A stretch of 64,000 nucleotides of DNA from Trichaptum fuscoviolaceum (GCA_910574455.1 CAJSYZ010000008.1:558001-622000); one strand, 5' to 3'. Positions 34,003 through 46,909 are shown, counted from the stretch's first letter. Numbers and translations: made by a program. The notes: generated from the sequence alone by a model not told the origin.

Positions 34003-35441
34003 ATGCAATCCGTCGATCTCCTTATTCTCGGTGCTGGCTGGACATCAGACTTTCTCATCCCTCTTCTCCTCGAGAAGAACATCAGCTTCTCGGCCACTTC
34101 TCGCGACGGGGGACAGCGATCAGGACAAGACACCATAGCCTTCGAATTCGACCCACATTCAGACGACTCCGCTCCATTCAAGAAGCTCCCCGATGCAGTC
34201 ACGGTGCTCATCACTTTTCCTATATATAAGAGCGGTGCCTCTGAGAAGCTCGTGCAGTTCTGGCGGGCGACTCACCAAGGCTCGAAAGCAGCTTTCATTC
34301 AGTTAGGCTCAACAGGCATCTGGAATGTGAGTTCGGGTCTCTTCTATACACTGTGTTCAGAGAGGACTTCGCAATCGGTAGCTGCGTATCTAGTTTATCA
34401 AAATCATCACATCATCTTGCCCTGATCTGCGCAGCCTAATTTCCCTAGATTGGCACGTATGAACTCTCGCCCAATCTGTGCATGTTGTGGTATTGCTATC
34501 GATGTGATTACGATCAACCTTGCCGCCTTACTGTGATACCTTCTGATCTACTTCTTCGGCTACGAAGAAAAGATGTTGCAACCACCTCCGATTTTCCTTA
34601 GTATGAGGTCCTTGCTCTTCCGGCTCCTTCTATCTTACCCTTGCTCTGGTCTCGGTGGTCATCCTATTCTCATCGTCCTTCGCGCGCTTATATTGAGCAA
34701 CTTCTGACGGGATCCTCGTTACAGGGAGACCCGACCTTGACAACCGTCGGCTCGAAGTGTGATCCTGTCTGGTGTGATCGGCATTCACCCTTTGACACGA
34801 CGAATGACCGCGCTCGCGCAGAGGTAGAGCTTCTGGCCCTATCGCCCGAAGTGCCAACAACCGTACTTGACCTATGCGGTCTCTGGGGCGGAAAGAGAAA
34901 TACCCGAAATTGGGTTGGGCGAGTCGCTCCAACCAAGGAAGCATTGGCGAAGAAAGTAAGAGCCTCATTTCCGTACTATGCTTGAACCCTACCAGGTTCC
35001 TTCACCATTGAACCTCGTAGTCCCCTCCCCCTTCCCATCCAGGCGGCTGCGTATATATTTCAGGACACACCCTAAATTTAACCTTACACACCTTAGGGCG
35101 GCGTACATATGATCCACGGCACTGACGTCGCTCGCGCAATTGTCGCCGTACATGAAAACTTTGCAGCCGCCGCCGGGCAGCGCTGGCTTCTTACGGACTT
35201 GCGTGTCTACGACTGGTGGGATCTAGCGTCTGCCTGGGGAAACGGAGGCGCCGACTCCTCCAGTAATAATGGAGACGCAAACCCGAATGGTCCTCAACCT
35301 GGATGGGTGAAGGAGCTCATGGAAGAGCAGGGCGTGCGCGTACTCCCCCGACCTCCGGGGAGCATGGGAAGAGTACTGGACAGCCGAGAGTTTTGGAGCG
35401 TATTTGGATTGAGCCCCCTCAAGGCTCGCTTGGAGCAATAA
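34003..35441 (+). CDS. NAD(P)-binding Rossmann-fold protein (extended-SDR-like)
   Basis: Three exons, 34003-34326, 34725-34955 and 35097-35441, join in phase 0 to 299 codons plus stop. The N-terminus is a dinucleotide-binding strand-loop-helix, VDLLILGAGWTSDFLIPLLL, with the G-x-G-x-x pattern. Later conserved-looking stretches are FIQLGSTGIWN, TVLDLCGLWGG, NWVGRVAPTKEAL, HMIHGTDVARAIVAVH and GQRWLLTDLRVYDWWDLASAWG. The last pieces resemble the substrate-side part of extended short-chain dehydrogenase/epimerase proteins. A Tyr-x-x-x-Lys catalytic pair is not evident, so the activity is uncertain; it may be a redox sensor or a binding protein. The first intron, 34327-34724 (398 nt), is unusually long, the second is 141 nt. 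The start is the first ATG in frame that leads directly into the Rossmann strand. Confidence 0.78.
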
Positions 35442-35709
35442 TTCATACCGCTGTTAGCCAATAATTCGCCTCGTCGTTTTGAGAATGAATCTAGCCTATT
35501 TCCAAATCCTTGACAGTGCCTCCTTCACCCTTTTGACCATGTACGCAGTTATGCCGAAAAAACGGGTACCATACATATGTACTTTATTATCGGTTCAGAA
35601 AAAGATACATCTTGGAAGACAAAGTGATATGAACAGGGGAGAATTATACAAACAGTTTATTAAGCGTGTAAGCGATTAAGTTTGTTGGTCATTACACGCT
35701 TCCTTCATA

Positions 35710-36112
35710 CTAAGACCAGACTCCAAATTTATGCATAATAATAAATGGACCCTTGCACGACTCCAAGGCCTGAAGTTCACAGGAATGCCTAATATGCGGA
35801 TGGCAATGCTGGATCCCAATGTTAGGTGACGATGTCATATCGAACATATAAAGTAACCTACATATATAAACATCATTTGTGGTAGATGAACGAGCCGAAA
35901 TTGACGTAGTAGAGATTGGGTGCGGCTTGGGACCTGGCGCAATACCGGGTGAGCTGCATCCGGGACACTGCAAAAGCGTGTTAGCCTACAAGACTGATGT
36001 CAGAAATTTAAGGCGTACTTACGTCTGGGATAGGGCTGGCGACAACTGTGACGGCGATTATAGCAGTCATCGCGAGAAGTGTAGAGATTATCGACTTCAA
36101 CGAGAATTGCAT
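35710..36112 (-). CDS. Small secreted protein (putative)
   Basis: Two exons, 36112-36023 and 35967-35710, split by a clean 55-nt GT-AG intron in phase 0, give 115 codons plus stop. The first exon is a textbook signal peptide: ATG, one Lys, then a long hydrophobic core with Ile/Val/Ala, ending near VVASPIPD. The mature part starts CPGCSSPGIAPGPKPHPIS, is Pro/Ser/Cys-rich and has no known domain; about five Cys follow. It has the look of fungal small secreted proteins, whose roles range from effectors to wall proteins. The C-terminal third (after about residue 75) is less convincing and may instead be 3' UTR after an unseen splice. No prenylation motif at the end, so it is not a mating pheromone precursor. 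Confidence 0.5.
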
Positions 36113-39015
36113 AGTGTTGATAGCGAAGGTGTTGCTAGCGAAGAGCGAAGAGGGCGAGTTTGTCTAGGTAGCTTGAGATTTGGGTGAGAGAGAGATGAGT
36201 CGCAAGATGGAGGAAGGGATGGCGGCTGAGCCAAACGACCTTTATACTGGCGCGCTCCTTCGGCATAGTTCCTACGAGGAGGGATGCTGTGGATGACTCG
36301 ACCGAGAACACTGAAACGTGAAGCACGGAAAACGGGTATTGCGACGATGAGTCTCATCGCCTTGCAAGGTAGTAGGATTATGACTCGGCTAGGCGATGCA
36401 TAACAGTAAACACCTTTTCCCTCAATGTGACCCAAATAGGTTGTTTGATGGCTTGTACGATGTAAGGAAGCTCGGAATAACCTTCTTAGGCCATTCGGAA
36501 CAACCCTCTCAGGTCATAGTACCAACTGCCGACCTGGCTCGGAATACCTCTAGAGGAACCCGGAAGCAGTACCGCGTCAGCAGGAGACGCTTTGAGAGGA
36601 CAAGCCATCCAATTTCAAAACGACTTCGACCAGAAATATCCACTTATTCCGATAGCTCGGAAGTAACTCTTGTGGAGGGCCTGCCAAATATGCCATCGGA
36701 ACTAGTCGAGTCATCTTGCACAGCCATCTTTTATATGCGTTCCTTTGAGAAAAATACATAAGGGGAAAATAGGAAAGTAAGAAAATAAGCGATACATGCT
36801 TACAGGTGGAAGCAGGAGCTGCGCCGCTGTTGAGAAACAGGTAACAATCAGCGATAACATCGGCCAGGTGAGTGAGTACCTCTGTATGATAGCTGGATCC
36901 CAAGTATGAGATACCAGTGCGAGTCCACGTAGACGGCAGATATACATGCTACAGATGGCATTCACGTATTGAACGGCACAGCAGATTTAGAGTACAGCAG
37001 ATTGTGTCTGCCACTATTTGCCAAACAGTCACTTTCGTACGACTGCACCAGGGGATCACATCAGCACGAAAGGCGCAGAGCGGTAATTGGTCCAGCTACA
37101 GAGAAGCTGATCCACGGAAATCAAGGTATAGCCACTATACACCGGTTAGGACACCGGTCCCATGTCCTTTGAAAGTTCGATGTCTGTTGAACAATTATAG
37201 ACGATGGAAGAATCTCTTCTCGCTTTCTGAAAGAAACTTCTTTAGCTTCCATGTACATGCGTTCAGACTCCCGAGAAAACGAGAGTAGAACTCTATAGTA
37301 GGTTGAAACTGCACATCGAAGTCCGTTGAGCTTTCCAGTATTCTGCCTAAGGTTCGTTTATGGAACCAAAGCGACGGAAAAGGAAGCGTGACCATGGCCT
37401 TCACTGCAGTGTATCTGGCGCCCGAGGAAAGGCGGAAGGGGGAGAGGGAGAGGGGAGAGGAATGGAGTTCCGGATCCGATTGAGTTCAATGCTGTGCTTG
37501 CATATCAGTATGACTCGGTCGCGTTTGAGGGTACCTCATGAGCACCAATGCGAAGGTATAAGACAGGCAACGGCAGAGCCGCACATAGATTGGATTTGCG
37601 AGTTTCACGCGATTCTCGACTTCACGACCTGTTCGAATAGGAGAGATGGCCATCGGAAAATAGTGTTTATGATAGCAAACAGCACACTTGATGGCGTGGA
37701 ATGGCGTCCATCAAATGTATCTCTTGCCGTTGTCAATTCAAAATGTTGGCATCAGGCTCTAGATGTTTTCATGTGGGCGCTGTAAGTTGGTGACTTGGTG
37801 CGTCAGTTTACACACCAATCTTTTCATCATTGCTCGAATGCTTGGAGATCATAAACAACCGTCACAGGCTATGTGACTATGGCTTCTAAGTACCGGATGA
37901 TGGCTCTGGAAGATGGTGGCGTATCTATCAAAAAGTGAGAAAATGATTCCCACTGTAACAAGTTTGTCCTTGCCTTAAGCCTCACAACGTGACTGTTGAC
38001 GGTCCCATTGCAAAATCCACTAGATTCCAGCGAAAGTCTCAATATAGACAGCAGAAGAGCCACTTGTTCATGTACTGTGGCGGCTGGGTCGAGTCTAGTC
38101 CCAATGTGGTTTAGATTTAAAGTCTGTCTGAAAAAAGGGATTTGCAAGTAACGTCCTCGTTAATGATGGTCATCGATATCAACCGCACTGGCTTTATGGG
38201 AAACGCCATGTCTCATGTGACTGAGGACCAGAAGATTGTTGGGTATATCAATGACACGCAAGAATTGGCAACGCCTTACTTGCGTCCTATCAAGCGCGAT
38301 GAGCGCAGAAGGTATACAGCGCGGCCAAGTAATTGAAAGCGATCAGAATTGGTGAACGGGCGGCTAAGAGTCTTCCAATCATGATACACCTGCAACAGAG
38401 GAAAATAGAAGTGCTTTGCTAATCCTGTGGCATTTTCGATCGTAACATTACCAGAGCCCAGCAATAAGATGAGGAATATAGAACTAGGTAGCTGTCTGGA
38501 TCGGGATGCTGGATATTAGCTTCATTTCTTCGCAGCTTGTACCTCGGCGATTCGTTATTATCGACTAGAAGGCCATCCTGCATTTGCAATTGAAGCTCAT
38601 CGCTTTCGCTTCCAATACAGCAAATTGCAACTAGGGATGACGTCTATGCGAGCTTGATGCTTCGAACTAGCACCGGTCCAGATACATATGATCCTTGCTC
38701 CATGGCTCCACGTCTAAGACAGAATGTCGATTATCTCAAAGAGCTATACAGAGGGTTCCGCATGGCCGAAGCTGACGGTGCGTGCACATTTTCTAGTGCA
38801 ATCTTCGGATTCCCAACAGCACAAAATCGACCGTCCGTGCTTCGAGTTGCAGATGTACTTTGATAAACATCCGAAAGTTCAGCGAATGTTGCAAGCGGCC
38901 AATGGCGCGTAGAATAGACGTACAAATTATGGGATACTAGCGCTGGCTTAAATGACGAGGACAATAACCAGCGACTTGTCAGATTACTATCTCGGAGTTC
39001 TGCGTTAATCTCCGT

Positions 39016-39029
39016 CCCCCCCCCCCCCC
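39016..39029 (+). repeat. Poly-C homopolymer (14 nt)
   Basis: Fourteen consecutive C in otherwise mixed sequence. Long G/C homopolymers are prone to length change and to sequencing error. Confidence 0.9.
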
Positions 39030-41803
39030 TCAGCACTGGTCACTGGGAGGACACTATGTGCGATAAATGTATCTTGTATAGCATGGAATGTTATCGAGGG
39101 CGGGCCGGGCGGCTTGTAGTTACCCAAATACACCCTTGTGTAGGGATGAATAATCTGTATTATACGGAGCATCAAGCAATTTACTCCTCTATTGTTAAGG
39201 AATCTCTTACTCACTGATGAGATCGATGCCGCACAAAAGCATAGGTACGACAGACGCACTAACCACTTGAGTCTTTCATTGCTCCCTAATCCATGATTTC
39301 GTTTCACGTCTCTGACGGCGGGAGGTAGTCCGGCTGTACACTGAGTGTCCTGGTCGTGAATGTGTGTCCAAGCTGAGAGATCATTAGGTCGATGATGGTG
39401 GAAAAGAGACAAGAACAGCTCAGCCAGTTTTTGCTGGGACGAATGAAAAGCGCCTATCTCTCGGTCTCGGCATTCGCCTTGGTGAACCCAGAATTGGACT
39501 CGCGAAGTCGCAGATTCTTGGACTTCATCATCGGTTGATAGCGCCTGATGGGATATGTATATACTAGAGACGCTCCGATAGCCATGGAGTCCACGCTTTG
39601 ACATGCCATGTCTGATTGTGATAGATCGTAAGACCTGGGGTTCTTGAGGGACGTGATCTGGGCTCACGATGAGATAAAGACAGTTTCCGAACGGAGATAG
39701 CGGGGTAGAGTTTGAGCATGTGCATAGATTAGCACTACGTGTATGGAATTAATAGTGAAAGGGAAGACAGAGTTCCAATAGCTTGATCGATTGAAATGAT
39801 GATGTAGATAAGTTAGAAGGGATGGGTTGGCCCGGCCTATGATCAGCCAGCCTTGCTTCTCGGAAGTAGCTGACGAAGCGCACCCTCGTTCTCGAATCCA
39901 GGTTCGTTGGGAAAGACAAAGACCGTGTCGGATGAAACAGGATACATTCGAAGTGTCGACGTATTCATCATCGCAGTTCCTTTGCTTCCACTTCGCCCGT
40001 TGTTTCATCGGCCTTTCCTGTCCAATCGCTCGACTAATACACGGGTGCGATCCATTTCCGAGCATGTCCAAGCTGAAGCGGAGGCAAGCTCGCTCTAGAA
40101 CGGCAAGATGGAGGCGCTGATCATTCCGGTTCCGCCAATTCAGTCGTAGTCCTGATGCCGCGGTTGACACAGATCGGTGTCTACTTCCGAGAATATGCTT
40201 GTGGGGTGGGTAAGGTTTTGCCTCCGAGAGGATTGCGCCCCAGCCTTGAAACATGATCATACGATATGGAAGCAGACTTGGATAGGAACGGAGTTTCTCA
40301 AGACCAGAACGCAGAGTCAGAAGGTTCCGGGCTCCAGGTTCGTGTAGTGTCTGAGCTAGGAACCTTCAAAGGATTTCTTAAAATAAAACCAGTGCATGCT
40401 TCTGGTGCTTTGACACGAACATTTGGCGAGCGGCTGGCTGCCCTACTCTTTTCTGAGTCCTATTCAAGTAAGGAAGCAAATTAATTCCAGGGTGAAATAG
40501 CAGGCCCAGCAATTGTTTCGCACCTTTCTGGAGAGATTGATTACCACATTTCCAAGGAAAGATCGACGTCAACATAGTCGGGATCCAACAATTATCTCGG
40601 GATAGCGTTGTTATGCACATTAGACTCCTCTCAGGGGCGCTTGCATGGCAGTGCCACAGAAAGAGTGATCTTGTCGCGAAAAATGAAACGAATCATTACA
40701 ATTGTTCATCTTGCGAATAATCCAGGCTCGTCCGGCCAATAAGGGAAGTACAAATGAGCTCATCCTGTCCTCGGTCCGCGCTGTCTCAGCCATCAGAAGT
40801 CTGTCAGACTCGCGAAGGTATGAGAGTAAGATTAAACTTGGACAATAAGCTTGAGTTGGGTTTCTGTGGTTGGACTCTAATTGTGGTATGAGGACAAAAG
40901 CAATTCGGTTGGTTGACCTGCACGGATTGGGACATGGCGGGAAACGTACCCCGGATACCTGGAGTCAACCCCGCCTTACCTGCTCTTTGACACTTGTTAA
41001 CCAACTACACCTATCCAGCCAGTTCCTCGCCGCATTTCCGTGCTTTCTTGATGATCCCAAGAGACTTCCTTCACGCCTATCTCGGCGACGTGGAGATTTG
41101 AGGCCCACAGCCCGACTAATCTAGGAACATTGCAGATGCGTATCATGGCCTCGTGTATATCTGGTGCGCACGAAGGGAAGGCTCAAAAGCGGTGGAAAAT
41201 GGAATTATGCCGCAGAATATTTAATGGTGCCATATCTGTCGCCCGGCAAGCCTCGTGTTAGGCACTTTTGAGCCCGAGAGGAGCGACAGCCGGCTCTGTC
41301 GGTTGTGAGAGCGTATGGACAACATTTATGCGGTGTCTCGTGTCCTGGCTAATTGTCTCTTGCGCAGGACCATTCCTCGGTCATCTTCCAGGTTTCTTAC
41401 GTTCTACGCGTGCGCCTGGTTATTGTCAAGTGCCAGTTTTGCTCCCACTTTCCCTCAGCCAGCAGTGACTCTTCTCCAGCATGTGCGCCGTCGGCCTGCG
41501 AGACAAAAAGAATAAGCGACGTACGCACGCATCCAGACATAATCCATTACACCTTCCTGTCCAGGTCAATCGTGGACGCAGACAACAAAAGCACTGGGTT
41601 GACGACACGGAACTCGAAACAATTGCACAATTAACCTTGAGCCACCCGGCGCACTGGGTCCGCGATACTAGGCGCTTCTCTCTATCGGCTTCGGTCCTTC
41701 GACGTCACGTTCCAGTGTGCGGAGTCCTTTGACTGAGCATTGCCAGATCGGGGACGATGAATAGCTTCAGATACTTCGACTCTCCTCGTAACCTGCGAAC
41801 GGC

Positions 41804-41810
41804 TATAAAA
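41804..41810 (+). promoter_or_regulatory. TATA-like element upstream of the MYND gene
   Basis: TATAAAA about 200 nt before the ATG at 42010. CT-rich stretches between it and the ATG (about 41865-41990) are like the pyrimidine tracts found near fungal transcription starts. Confidence 0.4.
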
Positions 41811-42009
41811 CAGCGAACTATTGTGACTAGGATGGCCCTCACACCGCAACCGCCTTTCAGTTGCTCCCGTCGTTCTCGATCGCTTCCGCGACTTGACTCC
41901 TCGACATCAAGCTTCAGCTGCCTTATACGACTACTCGTCTCGATCCCATCTCGATCTTTGCCAGACAAGTCACCTTCGTCGATTCGTACCTTGAAACACA
42001 CATTCAGCA

Positions 42010-42876
42010 ATGGCCGCTGTCGCATCTTACTACGCTCATCCTACCCCGGCTGTACACTCGCACCAGTACCAGAAGTCCCGTGGCCACCGAATGTGTGACA
42101 CCTGCGGCGCCATTGAGGAGCTTGGACAACGTTTCCGCATGTGCGGTGGATGCATGACTACCCAGGTGCGTACTTACCTAGTCCAATAATTGCACTGCGT
42201 AGCTAATAATGACTTGCCTACAGTACTGCTCACAAGATTGCCAAAAGCGTCACTGGCCATCGCACAAGACCATCTGCCAGCACACTTCCGCAACACTGAA
42301 CGCGGCGAAGACAGAAGATTACGGAGATGAGGCCCTTGCAAAGAACCTCCGCAAATTTTGCTCGTCGCACCAGTCACTGCTCAACTGGTCCGTCTTCCAG
42401 GCGCTCCAGCTCAAGCGCGTACCCGCGAACCTCCGCAAATACGCATTGCATGTGGAGATCTCGTATCGCAACCATCCGAACCCCGCTCAGCGCTTCGCTG
42501 TCGCCGCCACACGCCTCATTGCACGCTCGGACATCGAGTCCCGCGACCCGCTCGTTGCCCAGGACATTCAGCGCCGGGAAGAACGCTGCCGCCGCGCAGG
42601 AGGAATCGGCACCGCGATCATCCTCGTTCAGTGCGGCAGCATCAGCCAGGTCATGCCGGTGGAATGCGACGCTCCGAGCAAGATCACCTGGGACATGCGC
42701 GAAGATTGGGCAGATATCCTCTCGCGCTACGTCGAGGCGGGCCGCGTAGATTTCCAGCCTATTACAACCACATCGAGGGGGTGAGTAATGAGTCACATTC
42801 GGCAACTCGCGTCCGAGTTTCTGGAATGCACAGTGCTGACGTTTTGGCTCTCCTTAACAGAGTGATCTACGGATGA
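42010..42876 (+). CDS. MYND-type zinc-finger protein
   Basis: Three exons, 42010-42165, 42224-42780 and 42861-42876 (16 nt), give 242 codons plus stop. Residues about 28-75 form a MYND finger: CDTCG, CGGC, YCSQDCQKRHWPSHKTIC, the full C-C-C-C-C-C-H-C set split by the first intron. MYND fingers bind Pro-rich partner peptides. The remainder is helical, without SET or other catalytic motifs: ALQLKRVPANLRKYALHVE, GIGTAIILVQCGSISQVMPVE, SRYVEAGRVDFQPITT. It belongs to the group of Agaricomycete MYND-only proteins of unknown role, probably protein-protein adaptors. The last exon codes only for the final five residues; without splicing the frame would run on to a different C-terminus, so this exon deserves RNA support. 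Confidence 0.85.
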
Positions 42877-44408
42877 TCGCCCATATAAAACGCGGATCAC
42901 CGATCGCCTTCAAATACCCCTCTTAAAGGACCCTACCTGTGGTCCCCCTCGCATAGACATCACGATCTGCTTCCCCGCACGCCTCTCATGCCTGACACAT
43001 CCCGATATAGGAGCACCGGCACTGGTTTTGCCTGCTCCTTCTTCTCGTCTCTTTTCTACCATCCTGTCGCATCTCCACATTCGCATCTTCGTTCCTTTCG
43101 CGCTGCATATTTTATTCGTTCACGTCAATTATTAACTTTGCTTTGCTCATGATCACGTCGTCATGCCTCACGTTGTACCAGTATCATTGTCAACCCGATT
43201 ATTTTATTCGATTTTCTTGTACACTCTCGTGTCTGCTTAGTCCATTATCTGCAATCGAAGATGTCATAAATCTGAACTCCGTGTGATGTTTTCAAGTTGC
43301 GCGAATCTTCTTTGCGTCATGGATAAAACTTGATTAAAATATATAAGTGATCCGGAACGTTCCGTATTTGTTTCGGAAGGATCCGGATTTTCACCACTAC
43401 TACATAGTAGGCTACTTCAAGTTCACCAGATCACACTGGCAGCCGCGCCGATCATTATCATTTTTACCGTAACCTGCACTACCAAGTAACATATGTTGAT
43501 GCTGCAGACAGCTGTGGCTTTGAATGGTGAGAATGTGTGCAGCTCTGCCTTGAAGAGACTAATACATAAGCTATTAGTTTGTCTCAAATTCATTACAACA
43601 GCAACGTCATGGAATGGAGTGACATCGCGTTGACTCAGTGGGCCAGTCAAAACCCGTTTCTGCGGATAATCATATGGCCTTTTGTCCTGTCTGCCCGACA
43701 TCTGTGGCGAAAGGGTGAAGCATTAAGAGAATGACAAAGGAGGAAGAGATGTTCCGGTCAGCTTGACGATTCCGAGTCGGCGCGACGCACGAACTCTGTT
43801 GAGAGCTGCTCGGTGTGCTCAAAGAAACGAAGAACATAAAGTGAGTTTTTACCAAGTAATTGTTCTGATAAGGCTGTTCTGGGGTATCTTGCTAGAATTT
43901 GGCGAGCGGCACAGATCCAAATGAGTCAGTTCGGACAGTACCCCTTTGCAGTTTCTACTCTGCGCCTCCAGGTCGCTGGTCGATATTCATGACTTGTCCC
44001 ATGGAGCAAGCGCCTTATATGGCGTACATCGAATGGAAAGAATGTGCATTCGTGATGGAGCCAGTTTCGACATCAAATGAGCAATGTATTCCGCCAATGT
44101 GCTGGACGAGCTGCCTGTGATCAGCGTCCTTCGTCGTTACATACTGTACGTCCCTCGCTCAACTGCATCTCTCATTTTTTTTTCAATGGCGTGCTGATCC
44201 TTATTAACAAATTGCATGCGCCATCTTATAGCCGTTTCCAAGTACTAACTCAGTCATTGCATATACGTCTGCTGTTTCGATATCAACGGTCCCACATGGA
44301 CGGTATCAACTAACTATACCTGGCATCCGGGATGGGCCCTGATACCACTGATACCATGAGCGAGAGGCCAGGAACACAGCCATCTATGGATATGAAGATT
44401 GTGGGCCC

Positions 44409-44424
44409 TACATACATGTATGTA
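44409..44424. repeat. 16-bp perfect palindrome
   Basis: TACATACATGTATGTA reads the same on both strands. It could be a dimeric transcription factor site. The related 13-mer CATACATATGTAG occurs twice further on, at 45101-45113 and 46163-46175. Confidence 0.85.
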
Positions 44425-45295
44425 CGTACCCGAACGTCATTGGCAAATGCTAGTATGGAGATCGCCTCCCTATATACGAAAACCAATGCCAGGAGATGGA
44501 TAGAGATGAGGATCGGACGCGTGCAATGGGGCCCCTTGGCACGAGGGCGCTAATCTCAAGGATTCATCGTGATATACCCCGAACGAACGAAACTGGCGAT
44601 ATGACACGCATGACTCTGGTGGGTCCACATGTATGCGTGTATGTCAAAAGCTGATTTATCTTTATAGAGAGTCGGAGTTGTATCCGTTGGCTGAAAGCAT
44701 CATATCTGACGAGGGCAAAGATCACATTCAGCCGAGCTACAGTACAGTCACGGTCGGCACTTGGCATCCCTTCTTTGCCCGCGTCGTCTGTACGCGAGAT
44801 ACCGCCTGCCAGCTTTTGTGTAGACACAGGAACACAACACCGGGAGCGGTCTTGGCAGAGCGCACTCACTGACGGACGCATCCTCGCTCCCGACTGAACC
44901 CCTCAACATCTGGACCGCACGAAAAGGATTCGGAGCGGAATCGGGACTGTCGCCACGTCGATCTTCTGCTTCTGCCTCGCATACTCTCGATCCTGCGCAT
45001 GTCCGGGCCAGGTTGGAGCCTGGACGTCGGGTGCCCTCATTATTGACGGGCTGCTGCGGTAGCGTACCCGAGTCGGACTCAACGCCGTACACTGGTCGGG
45101 CATACATATGTAGTGCCTCCGAGTCAGACGCGGTTAAATTCACATGGCAGATCCCTCTCCTTGCTGCAGCCCCTCGGCCGATCGCGATCAAAGCTCTGTG
45201 TGTGTCAAGAGAAGTGCTCTCAGGCTTTACTTCCGCACCGTGATCGTGCTTGCTGCCTTTTCGTTTACGCGAACGCGCCCACTTTGCGACGAATG

Positions 45296-46610
45296 AGCCT
45301 GAGCCTGAAGGCCATAGTACCCGGCGTCAGAGCGTCACACGCATTCATACACTGGCATCCTGACAACCGAACATTTCTGGCCTGACAATTGCTACTAGTA
45401 GTGACTAAACTCCTCCAAGGTGACGCCGTAGTCCTATTTAACTGCTCAACTACTCAAACTACTCTCCAGCGCAACGAAAGACATGCTTTCCAGCACGCGT
45501 ACTAGTACCGTGACTACTCTTTTTGTTGTTCTCACTTCAAGTTCGATCGCCGGTCCAGTGGGGCGAACGCCCTCAAGCTGCTAGCGCCAGTGCCAGTGGG
45601 TAATTAGGCCCTGATGATCTTTGAAACACGCCCTCCTGCTTTCCGAATGCCAGCCGTCCCTCGCCACTCAGGCTGTAAGTCTGCGACCAGCGCACACTGC
45701 TGGCATTCGCCACGCCCCTTTTAGTAGGCCTGCATCCGAGCCTGCTTCAGGCCTCCCTGGGTCGCGCGGCACGTCGCTTTGGGACCCACAGCCTGTGAAC
45801 GCCGGCGAACTATCTCAGCGAGGGGTGGGAGCGCTTCGTGTAGTAGCGTGTGCACCTACTGGTATTCGAGTTCCTGTCCTCAGGGCTCAGGCTGACACTC
45901 CCACTGGCAGTGGCAATCTGCTCTGACTCGGAGCCTGAGTGCGCATAGGCTACGCTCTGGCATATGATTTCTTTCGTCGGGCTCTGCAGATTGCGCGAAG
46001 ATAAACTTCGAGTCTTCTGCTTCACTGGCAGCGTCCCTTAGACAGCTGTCACGCAGGCTGTCGCGCGAAGGTTTCCTAGAATTGGCTTTACTCTGGTCTC
46101 GATAGTACGCGCTCTGAGAACAGATCGGGCATTTACACACGATGATGATAATGATGCACTGACATACATATGTAGATGTGGGGATATCGTAATCTAGCTC
46201 TGCCCTGAGGCTGATGTTACATTTACTCCCTGCTCACTGGCAGGCTGCAGCCTGACTACTAGTTGGAGTCAGCGCCAATCTCCTCATCTCGCCTACAGCC
46301 TGTGCCCGATACGGACGAGGATATATCATCAAGTGTGGACTCGGATGCGAGAATGGTGCGTTTATGCATTGAGATCTCGGGTTGCCTATTGCCCAGATTT
46401 GTCTCAACTTGAAGGTTACTACTAGTAGTACTAAGTGGGGCGAAGGGGGGGGGGCGAAAGGATCATGATGTCGATGATCGACATCACCATTCTGCTCGCG
46501 CAAGCGCAGGCCCGGGCGCAGCGAGATGCGTATGCCGTCCATTGCCATTTAAAATACATAGTCATGGTGGTGTATACGCCGACCGCGATTCGGGCATTCG
46601 AATGATGCGT

Positions 46611-46643
<33 letters not shown>

Positions 46644-46909
46644 GTGATGCGCACAAACTACGTATTCATGTCCGCAGAGAACTCGCAAGAGCACTGGCAG
46701 GCACGCGAAGTCTAATTCCGCTATCTCAGCCTGAAACGCGACACTGGCATGCACGTTCGGTTTCAAGTTCCGTCGCGATGTCGAAGGCTATTGCGAGTGG
46801 GAGTCACGGTATGCCATGCGTTACTGATGATGCACATGTGTTCCTCGCCTGCTGTGACTAAAATATCTTATTTGCGAAGTGTCGGGCTTGAAAAATATCA
46901 CTGGCGCTG
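45296..46909. repeat. Clustered ACTGGCA and AGCCTGA words
   Basis: ACTGGCA or its complement occurs at 45351, about 45591 (complement), 45903, 46024, 46236, 46693 and 46743, and a variant ACTGGCG near 46903. AGCCTGA or its complement occurs at 45296, 45302, 45668, 45887, 45932, 46249 and 46728, and again at 48589. Each word would be expected about 0.2 times in 1.6 kb on both strands. At 45902-45914 two copies form an odd-centre palindrome. Confidence 0.75.
46611..46643. repeat. (ATG)11 microsatellite
   Basis: Eleven perfect trinucleotide units. It makes a chance His run on the minus strand. Confidence 0.95.

Larger units (their letters stand above)
36113..42009. other. 5.9-kb gene-poor region
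   Basis: No gene that I can support. ORFs are short on both strands except two adjoining minus-strand frames at 39005-39667 (220 codons) and 39664-40260 (198 codons), which have the W/C/H-rich composition of chance frames. A run of 14 C lies at 39016-39029. I see no LTR, terminal inverted repeat or RT/transposase motif, so if it is transposon debris it is badly decayed. Its 3' end holds the promoter of the MYND gene. Confidence 0.45.

Noticed and set aside
36396..36761. 121-codon plus ORF after the secreted-protein gene
   Set aside because: No domain, no splice context and unremarkable composition; likely chance.
46431..46766. 111-codon minus frame with a His run
   Set aside because: The His run is simply the ATG microsatellite read on the other strand; the rest is W/C/A-rich noise.
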